The notes beneath the pieces were generated by a model that saw only the letters and a program-made list of their open reading frames with translations, searched no databases and was not told the origin of the DNA. DNA of 30,757 bases from Dehalococcoidia bacterium UBA1123. GTDB taxonomy: Bacteria; Chloroflexota; Dehalococcoidia; Lucifugimonadales; UBA1123. The stretch is from contig DCAW01000119.1 in the NCBI GenBank assembly GCA_002313895.1, forward strand, positions 767 through 31,523, in the 5' to 3' direction. Within the stretch, counting starts at the first letter, position 1; the number at the start of each line of letters is the position of its first letter. The position numbers and the translations under genes were made by a program. Shown here in pieces: positions 16,046 through 21,857 of the stretch.

Positions 16046-17293
16046 TTACAATATCACACCCGCGTCCCTGAGGTCGTTTATGTCGTCCCAGGTGTAGTCC
16101 AGTTCGTCGATCAGAATTTCTTCGGTGTGTTGACCCAACTCGGGAGCTTCACGGAATATGCCCGATGGAGTCTCGCTGTAAATGTTTGGATGGTTGCACA
16201 TCTGAACCGGGCCGATGGTCGGATGATCGAACGTGGTGATGTAGTCGTTCGAGATAACCTGAGGATCGTCAACCAACTCGGTGATGCCTTGAACCTTAGC
16301 GTAGATAAAATCGTAGCCGGATCGGAAAATCTTGTCCCACTCGTCAAACGTCTTGGTGACGAACGCAGCGTCCAGCGCCTCGACCAACTCCGGGCCATGA
16401 TCGTTCCTCATATCCATCGTCGCGAATCGAGGATCGTTAACGAGGTGCCCCAAGCCCATCACAGTCATGAAGGACTCCCAGTACCTGTCCGGCTGAAGGT
16501 GCATGAGTTGAATCCATCGCTCATCTTTGCACATATAGAGGTTGGCGAGGGCGTTGCGGGGATTCTTTCGCTCGTAGGCGCCCATGTCCACGCCGCCCAT
16601 AATCATCGCCATACTGATACCGAGACCCAGAAGCCACATATTGGCGCTCAAATGAGAGGTGTCGACCTTCTGTCCTATTCCCTGAGTGTGACGAGCGACA
16701 AGAGCGGCCAACACCCCCTGGCAAAGCATGATCGCCCCAATCTGGTCGGACACGCCGCCAGACACACGGGAAGGCTCTTTGACACCGACCGGCGTCGCGG
16801 ACATCATCAGGCCGCCGCGAGCTTGGCCGCAACCATCGAACGACGGCAACGCCGAGTCTGGCCCGTTCGGGCCATATCCCGACGCGGAGCCGTAAACCAT
16901 AAGAGGATTGATCTCATGCAGTGTGTCGTATCCAATACCCAGACGTTCAGCGACGCCCTGACGGAAGTTTTGAACGAACACATCGGCAGTTTCCACCATC
17001 TTGTATATGATGTCCTTGCCCTGCTGAGTCTTGAGGTTGACCGCGATACCCTTTTTGTTTCGGTTGGTTGTTTCAAAATACGCGTTACGATCCCCAGGAA
17101 GACCGGTGCCCAATTTACTTGCCCGCCTGAGCGCGCGGCCTGCGTCGCCGTCAAGAGCTTCGATCTTGATAACGTCGGCGCCCATGTCCCCCATCATGGA
17201 GGTGGACACTGGCCCGAACTGCCACATCGTCCAATCCAGAACACGTATCCCCTTTAGCGGTCCGGTGGATTCAACAGAGCCGTTGCCTACCAA
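16046..17293 (-). CDS. CaiB/BaiF (family III) CoA-transferase, paralogue of the 12944 gene
   Basis: A 415-residue family III CoA-transferase. Its start GIRVLDWTMWQFGPVS and NRNKKGIAVNLK are nearly the same as in the gene at 12944-14179; catalytic Asp is D183 in GVSDQIGA. The frame is open to an ATG at 17317, but I prefer the TTG at 17293. AGGAGG (17300-17305) sits 6 bases upstream of it, its first 30 residues align without gaps with the paralogue, and the ATG lies inside a leader hairpin. It is followed by the ThDP lyase 117 bases downstream. The pair may form a heterodimer or serve different acids. Substrate unknown. Confidence 0.92.
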   Translation of the reverse strand: MVGNGSVESTGPLKGIRVLDWTMWQFGPVSTSMMGDMGADVIKIEALDGDAGRALRRASKLGTGLPGDRNAYFETTNRNKKGIAVNLKTQQGKDIIYKMVETADVFVQNFRQGVAERLGIGYDTLHEINPLMVYGSASGYGPNGPDSALPSFDGCGQARGGLMMSATPVGVKEPSRVSGGVSDQIGAIMLCQGVLAALVARHTQGIGQKVDTSHLSANMWLLGLGISMAMIMGGVDMGAYERKNPRNALANLYMCKDERWIQLMHLQPDRYWESFMTVMGLGHLVNDPRFATMDMRNDHGPELVEALDAAFVTKTFDEWDKIFRSGYDFIYAKVQGITELVDDPQVISNDYITTFDHPTIGPVQMCNHPNIYSETPSGIFREAPELGQHTEEILIDELDYTWDDINDLRDAGVIL

Positions 17294-17310
17294 AATACAC
17301 CTCCTGAAAC

Positions 17311-17340
17311 GCGACATCTGACCTCAAATCAGGATGTCGC
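17311..17340 (-). other. 5'-leader hairpin just upstream of the ribosome site
   Basis: Imperfect inverted repeat: 17311-17321 (GCGACATCTGA) pairs with 17329-17340 through 11 base pairs with one bulged base and a 7-base loop. In the minus-strand transcript it ends 5 bases before the AGGAGG of the CoA-transferase gene. The loop reads TTTGAGG, itself similar to a ribosome site. It could stabilise the message or control translation. Confidence 0.45.
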
Positions 17341-17374
17341 CTCACCCATATTGCGCGCGGGAAAAGTTAGGCGG

Positions 17375-17383
17375 ATTGTAGCA
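17375..17383 (-). promoter_or_regulatory. extended -10 promoter of CoA-transferase/ThDP lyase group
   Basis: Minus strand reads TGCTACAAT: extended -10 TGn plus TACAAT (17375-17380). The start near 17368 gives a leader of about 75 bases that carries the hairpin at 17311-17340. No recognisable -35. Confidence 0.45.
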
Positions 17384-17479
17384 CACACACCGGAAAGTCG
17401 GTACTGCTATTACCGAAATCTCTCACAGGTATCGTTGGCACAATAGGCCTGAAGGTTGGCGGTCATGCTCGCATCCCTG

Positions 17480-17488
17480 TGATACAAT
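17480..17488 (+). promoter_or_regulatory. extended -10 promoter of Frc-like gene
   Basis: TGATACAAT: extended -10 TGn plus TACAAT at 17483-17488. The start near 17495 gives a leader of about 60 bases. It is divergent from, and the same element type as, the promoter about 100 bases away on the other strand, so the two transcription units may share control. Confidence 0.45.
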
Positions 17489-17556
17489 TCCCGCATTCTA
17501 TTTCTGATATGTGAATCAAGGATCAATGAGCGTTCTGGTGACAGGGGGTGATCGAC

Positions 17557-18762
17557 ATGGGCAAAGCGCTGGACGATATACGGGTGCTGGATCTGACTCA
17601 CTTCGAGGCCGGGCCGTCCTGCACGGAATCCATGGCCTGGATGGGCGCGGACGTTATCAAGATTGAACAGCCAGGCACAGGAGACCCCGGCCGGCGAAAC
17701 AGGTCAACGCTACCCGACGCCGACAGTTTCTACTTCATTCTGCTCAACGCCAACAAGAAAAGCGTTAGCCTGAACATAAAGTCGGACAGAGGCAAAGAAC
17801 TTTTCCTCAACATGGTCAAGACGGCTGATGTTGTGGTCGAGAACATGGCGCCAGGAACGCTGGAGCGCATGGGCTTGGACTACCACGTCCTAAGTAAAGT
17901 GAATCCCCGCATCGTGTTGGCAAGGATCAAAGGATTCGGCACGTATGGGCCGTACGCCAATTTCAAGAGTTTCGATATGATCGCCCAGGCCGTCGGAGGG
18001 TCTATGGCCTTCACGGGTCATCCTGGCGGCCCTCCGACAAAACCCGGTTCGACCATCGGCGACACCGGCACCGGGATTCACGCCGCGTTCGGAATCATGG
18101 CCGCCCTTTGGCAACGAGAGAAGACAGGCAAGGGTCAGGTCATGGAAATTTCGATGCAAGACGCAGTGGTCAACTTCAGCCGCATCAAGATGCGCGAGTA
18201 TTACGACACAGGGAATAATCCTGAACGCACAGGCAATGCGCTGCCCAGAACGGCACCAGGCGACATTTACAAGTGCAGCCCCGGAGGCTCGGACGATTAC
18301 GTGTACATATACTGCCAACCTGGCCGAAGTCATATGTGGGATGCTCTGCTTCTGATAATGGGTCGGGAAGATTTGATTGACGACGAAAACTGGACTAACC
18401 CGGTCTGGCGCGGAGAAAACAAGGCAGAGGTGGATGCGATGGTCGAGGGTTGGACCATGCAATACACCAAGCAGAAGGTCATGGAAATTCTTGGAGAGGG
18501 CGGCATCCCGTGCGGCGCGGTCATGAACGCCATCGACATTCACAACGACCCCCATCTGAAAGAACGCGGCATGATCGGGACCATGAATCACCCGGTTCGC
18601 GGCAGTTTCGACATGCCCGGTTTCCCCGTCCAACTTCAAGACTCTCCCGTGGAAATAGAGCCGGCCCCCTTGTTGGGTCAGCACACCAAGGAAGTTCTGG
18701 AAGACATTCTGGGCCTGACCAACGAAGATTTGGCGGAACTTGAGAACGAGGCGATCATATAG
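17557..18762 (+). CDS. formyl-CoA:oxalate CoA-transferase-like family III CoA-transferase
   Basis: A 401-residue CoA-transferase closest among the five domains here to formyl-CoA transferase (Frc). Shared features include IRVLDLTHFEAGPSCTESMAWMGADVIKIEQPG in outline, GDPGRRNR, IKGFG..GPY and SMQDAVVNFSRIKMRE. The catalytic Asp is residue 169 (STIGDTGTG) when counted from the ATG at 17557, the same number as in Frc. Frc moves CoA from formyl-CoA to oxalate in the cytoplasm; other Frc-like proteins use succinate or other donors, so oxalate is likely but not proven. A GTG at 17548 is in frame, but the purine run AGGGGGTG before the ATG favours the ATG. Divergent from the ThDP-lyase group; the phosphoesterase follows without a gap. 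Confidence 0.85.
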   Translation: MGKALDDIRVLDLTHFEAGPSCTESMAWMGADVIKIEQPGTGDPGRRNRSTLPDADSFYFILLNANKKSVSLNIKSDRGKELFLNMVKTADVVVENMAPGTLERMGLDYHVLSKVNPRIVLARIKGFGTYGPYANFKSFDMIAQAVGGSMAFTGHPGGPPTKPGSTIGDTGTGIHAAFGIMAALWQREKTGKGQVMEISMQDAVVNFSRIKMREYYDTGNNPERTGNALPRTAPGDIYKCSPGGSDDYVYIYCQPGRSHMWDALLLIMGREDLIDDENWTNPVWRGENKAEVDAMVEGWTMQYTKQKVMEILGEGGIPCGAVMNAIDIHNDPHLKERGMIGTMNHPVRGSFDMPGFPVQLQDSPVEIEPAPLLGQHTKEVLEDILGLTNEDLAELENEAII

Positions 18763-19266
18763 TTGGCAACTCGAATCGTAATCGTCTCTGACACTCATTG
18801 CCGAGAATGGGATGAAGTGCATCCAGATATCCGTCGCGAGGTCGCCGAAGCCGATATCGCCATCCATTGTGGCGATTTCACGGGACAAAACGTCGTTCAA
18901 GGCATGCGCGATAACGCCAAACGGGCTGTAGTGGTGCATGGAAATTCGGACCCGCCTGACCTGCGAAGCTCCACGCCGTATGTCGAAGTGTTGGAGGTCG
19001 AGGGACACAGAATCGGCGTCACCCACCCAGCATGGGGAGGCCCCGAGTTCCCTCTGGAAGACCTGTTTCCCGATTTCCCTGAACCGGTCGACGTCATCGT
19101 GTTCGGTCACTTCCACGAGACGATCAACGAGAAACGCGACGGAGTCCTGTTCGTCAATCCGGGCCAGGGTTACAAATCGTTCATGGTTTCAGCGACGATA
19201 GCCGTCCTCACCGTGGACGGCGAAAAACTTGACGCCGAGATAAAAGTAATCGAGCCTGGGCGGTGA
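18763..19266 (+). CDS. YfcE/MJ0936-type metallophosphoesterase
   Basis: A 167-residue calcineurin-like phosphoesterase. Dimetal ligands are visible: D10 and H12 (SDTH), D38 (HCGDF), N61 (HGNSD), H88, H116 and H118 (FGHFH). Family members hydrolyse phosphodiesters such as cyclic nucleotides or small phosphorylated compounds in the cytoplasm. The TTG start abuts the stop of the Frc-like gene, and the conserved first strand RIVIVSDTH begins at residue 4, leaving no room for a later start. A functional link to the CoA-transferase is not evident. Confidence 0.88.
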   Translation: MATRIVIVSDTHCREWDEVHPDIRREVAEADIAIHCGDFTGQNVVQGMRDNAKRAVVVHGNSDPPDLRSSTPYVEVLEVEGHRIGVTHPAWGGPEFPLEDLFPDFPEPVDVIVFGHFHETINEKRDGVLFVNPGQGYKSFMVSATIAVLTVDGEKLDAEIKVIEPGR

Positions 19267-19294
19267 ACCGACCAGGAAGTGATATTATTAAAGA

Positions 19295-19933
19295 ATGAGC
19301 CAAAGTAACAGACAAACCAGGTCCAGCATCGGACGAAATTTCTGGATGTTCGTGGAAGCGCCTCAGAACTTTGAAATCACACGAGAAATCGACTTCTCGC
19401 TGTTTGGCATGGGGGCGAAATATCGTCGCCGGGCCGAGCGCATGCAGCCTCAGGATCGAGTGCTTTTCTATATCAACGGCGTTAGAAAATGGCCGGCGTC
19501 GGCGACCATCACCTCGACATATTTCGAAGACAATAGCCCGCTCTGGCATCCGACGACTCGTGGCGAATCATTCCAATATCGCGTCAAACTCAAACCGGAT
19601 ATCGTGCTCGACGAGGAAGATTATATCGACGCGATGATCCTCGGCCCCCGCCTGGACTATGTAAAGAGGTGGGCCCCCGAGAATTGGCCGCTGGCGTTCT
19701 GGGACCGACTGCATCTTCTACCTCAACGCGATTTTCGCCTGATCGAAGGCGAGATGGAACGCATTACGTCGCGCAACAGCAGGACGAACAAACGTGAGAA
19801 CCCTGAGCCCAGAACGGACGACGACAACGATGTCGGAATGATCAACGACGAAATTCAGAATCAGGCTGAGACTCCACCTTCAGACCGTTCTGATGACGAC
19901 AGCCCGACGGAGAACTGTTCTCAGCTCGAATAA
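19295..19933 (+). CDS. EVE-domain (PUA-like) protein with acidic tail
   Basis: A 212-residue protein. Residues about 14-158 form an EVE domain: NFWMFVEAPQNFE, GAKYRRRAERMQPQDRVLFYI, then WPASATITS and the conserved WPLAFWDRLH region. EVE domains are PUA-superfamily folds that bind modified bases in RNA or DNA, and are found alone or in restriction-like systems. The last 50 residues are low complexity, acidic and probably disordered (DDDNDV, DDDSP). It stands alone, with no nuclease or methylase beside it. ATG start with a weak ribosome site; convergent with the aldo/keto reductase 7 bases away. Fold call is good, role unknown. Confidence 0.78.
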   Translation: MSQSNRQTRSSIGRNFWMFVEAPQNFEITREIDFSLFGMGAKYRRRAERMQPQDRVLFYINGVRKWPASATITSTYFEDNSPLWHPTTRGESFQYRVKLKPDIVLDEEDYIDAMILGPRLDYVKRWAPENWPLAFWDRLHLLPQRDFRLIEGEMERITSRNSRTNKRENPEPRTDDDNDVGMINDEIQNQAETPPSDRSDDDSPTENCSQLE

Positions 19934-19940
19934 GTTGGCG

Positions 19941-20942
19941 TCAATCGCCTACCGGTGTTTCCTCTTCCACTGGCAGTCCAAAGTTCTCGTCGAACAACTG
20001 GTGGGTTCTCGCCAAGAAGTCTTCGGGAATGTCTTCTGCGTCGGAGGTCTCGACAAGCTCTTCAAGCTGCGGAAGATTAGTAAAGTTGGGCAAAATCGAC
20101 GCAACACCGGTGCCTGACAACCCGAACTTGATGGCAGTCTGGCCTATCGTGGCGTCAAGGTTTTCGATCAGAAAATCCAGCGTCGCCAGTTTCTTGAGGC
20201 CGGTGGTAAGCCAATCGCGACGCCGGTGACTGCGATGGTCTGATTCGTCGAACACCGTGTCCTTGGTGTAAGTCCCGTCAAGCAGTCCTGAAGCGTGAGG
20301 CACTCGTGACAAAACTCCCGTCTTTTGTTCCTCAATGATCGGGAAAAAATCCCGCGCGGGCTGCTGTTCCATGATGCTGTAAATAATCTGGATCGAAGGG
20401 ACATGGCGCTCACGCATCGAGGCTTCGCCTTCCTCGAACCAACCTATGTCCGGCCCTAGGGCCACGCCATAGTGTCGAATTTTTCCTTCCTTAACCAACT
20501 CGTTAAGAACCTCGAACACTTCATCTTTTTCGATGGTGTCTATCCGAGGGTTGTGCAGTTGGTAGAGGTCGATGTAGTCAGTTTCCAGACGTTTGAGGCT
20601 CTGCTCACAGGCATATTTTATAAATTCTGGAGTCCACTTCTGAGGGCGTTCCTCGTGGCCGATTCTCTCAAAGGGCGAGTAGATATCGTATCCGAACTTG
20701 GTCGCTATAACGATATCGTGGCGTTGATCTTTAAGAGCTTTCGCGACGATTTCTTCGCCGTATCCGTTGCTGTAAGTGTCAGCAGTGTCGATGAAATTAA
20801 TCCCCAGGTCGTAAGCGCGGACCAGCAGGTTAATGCCCTCCTGCTCGGTGATCTTGCCCCACCAGTTGGTGCTGACAGTCCACGCTCCGAAACCGACTTC
20901 GGAGACGTTCAAATCTGTCTGCCCTAGTTGCCTGTATTTCAC
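19941..20942 (-). CDS. aldo/keto reductase
   Basis: A 333-residue NADPH-dependent (beta/alpha)8-barrel oxidoreductase that reduces carbonyl groups. The catalytic tetrad is present: D52 and Y57 in DTADTYSNGYGE, K82 in ATKFGY, and H130 in LYQLHNP. The C-terminal cofactor region is family-like (TAIKFGLSGTGVASILPNFTN). The frame is open to an ATG at 20969, but the GTG at 20942 gives the standard KYRQLGQTDLNVSEVGFG start and has AGGGAG six bases upstream. Substrate not predictable. Confidence 0.88.
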   Translation of the reverse strand: MKYRQLGQTDLNVSEVGFGAWTVSTNWWGKITEQEGINLLVRAYDLGINFIDTADTYSNGYGEEIVAKALKDQRHDIVIATKFGYDIYSPFERIGHEERPQKWTPEFIKYACEQSLKRLETDYIDLYQLHNPRIDTIEKDEVFEVLNELVKEGKIRHYGVALGPDIGWFEEGEASMRERHVPSIQIIYSIMEQQPARDFFPIIEEQKTGVLSRVPHASGLLDGTYTKDTVFDESDHRSHRRRDWLTTGLKKLATLDFLIENLDATIGQTAIKFGLSGTGVASILPNFTNLPQLEELVETSDAEDIPEDFLARTHQLFDENFGLPVEEETPVGD

Positions 20943-21017
20943 GGATTGCTCCCTAATGATGCTTGCCATTGATCAATTACCGCTGGCAACGAATTACGCA
21001 AATCGCCTACAACTGCT

Positions 21018-21030
21018 CCCGCTATGCGGG
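21018..21030. terminator. small hairpin between DUF1802 and aldo/keto reductase genes
   Basis: CCCGC / GCGGG stem of 5 base pairs with a 3-base loop, about 34 bases past the DUF1802 stop. There is no T run after it in the minus direction. It may be a weak terminator or part of the reductase leader. Confidence 0.25.
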
Positions 21031-21063
21031 TGAAAACTGAATTATCATGTCGCGTTGAGACTA

Positions 21064-21657
21064 TTATACGGCTGTAGGCGTGGCCCGTAGAGCTTTGCGT
21101 ATTTCGTCGGCTTTGGTCTCGTATTCCGAATCCGAAAGGGCAGGTGTCATGAACCCAAGTGGAACATCCTGCCCTAACTCGACCCATGACTTGCAGCCGT
21201 TGTACTCGTCCAAAATGGGCAGAGCCTGGGGTTGTTGAAGCTCATACACTCTCAAAAGAGCCACCGTTAACGGAGATTTGGGCCTCCAGTGCAAACGCGC
21301 CTGTGCGTAGTTGTCGGTCCAGATATGAAATTCGGAGAGCGTGTCCAGCACGGACTCATCCTGCAACTCGAATTTATCCGTTACTTGGCACCAGTAATCC
21401 AGGCTCAACAGACCGGGAATATCGTTGTCGCCGAATGTTTCCTTCAAGGAGATGTGATGGGCAGGCTTCAGAAGTTCGACTTTCTGATGCTCGTAGGTCG
21501 GGTACAAAAGAAATTCGGGATGCACCATCCTGAAGTCCTTGTCTTCCTTGTGGATGCCGCCCTTGCGGAGGATCATTATCTGCTCTCCACGGCTCAGCGC
21601 TTTAACGGCAACCGCCCACTCTTTTAATGCCAGGTCCGAAATTGGTGGGAGCAACAT
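21064..21657 (-). CDS. DUF1802 family protein
   Basis: A 197-residue cytoplasmic protein of unknown function. The family signature is clear: LALKEWAVAVKALSRGEQIMILRKGGI near the N-terminus, then VHPEFLLYPTYEHQ. Members occur widely in Cyanobacteria, Firmicutes and other bacteria without an assigned activity. The frame is open to 21783, but the ATG at 21657 is favoured. It has GGAGG ten bases upstream and starts just before the family-conserved part, and the extension contains a hairpin. It is 200 bases downstream of the cysS-fusion gene on the same strand. Confidence 0.82.
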   Translation of the reverse strand: MLLPPISDLALKEWAVAVKALSRGEQIMILRKGGIHKEDKDFRMVHPEFLLYPTYEHQKVELLKPAHHISLKETFGDNDIPGLLSLDYWCQVTDKFELQDESVLDTLSEFHIWTDNYAQARLHWRPKSPLTVALLRVYELQQPQALPILDEYNGCKSWVELGQDVPLGFMTPALSDSEYETKADEIRKALRATPTAV

Positions 21658-21758
21658 ATCAGCGATTCCTCCGATGAAATCATGCAGGTTATGTGATTCA
21701 GGCTTGATTATAACTGAGGCCCATCCGTCGGGTCGAGGAACAGCCCAAATTTCGCTAA

Positions 21759-21779
21759 GGGCGGGTTTGAAACTCGCCC
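21759..21779 (-). terminator. imperfect GC hairpin after the cysS-fusion gene
   Basis: GGGCGGG and CTCGCCC arms around a 7-base loop, about 80 bases past the stop of the fusion gene. One A-C mismatch in the minus-strand transcript and no T tract make it a weak candidate. The rest of the 200-base gap (21658-21857) holds only the DUF1802 ribosome site. Confidence 0.3.
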
Positions 21780-21857
21780 CCAACGTCGGCCTGTAACATT
21801 CTGATGACGATATCCACCCGTACGGGGTGTCATCCTCAACACCAGCGCGCCGGATTC

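Noticed and set aside
15962..17257. 431-codon plus-strand open frame
   Set aside because: It lies antisense to the CoA-transferase gene, which has clear family motifs and a ribosome site; the antisense translation has no recognisable domain and is explained by codon bias of the real gene.
17890..19116. 408-codon minus-strand open frame
   Set aside because: It spans parts of two well-supported plus-strand genes (Frc-like and phosphoesterase) and its product looks like no family.
21658..21783. 42-codon N-terminal extension of the DUF1802 protein
   Set aside because: The downstream ATG has a GGAGG site and matches the family start, and the extension includes a hairpin.
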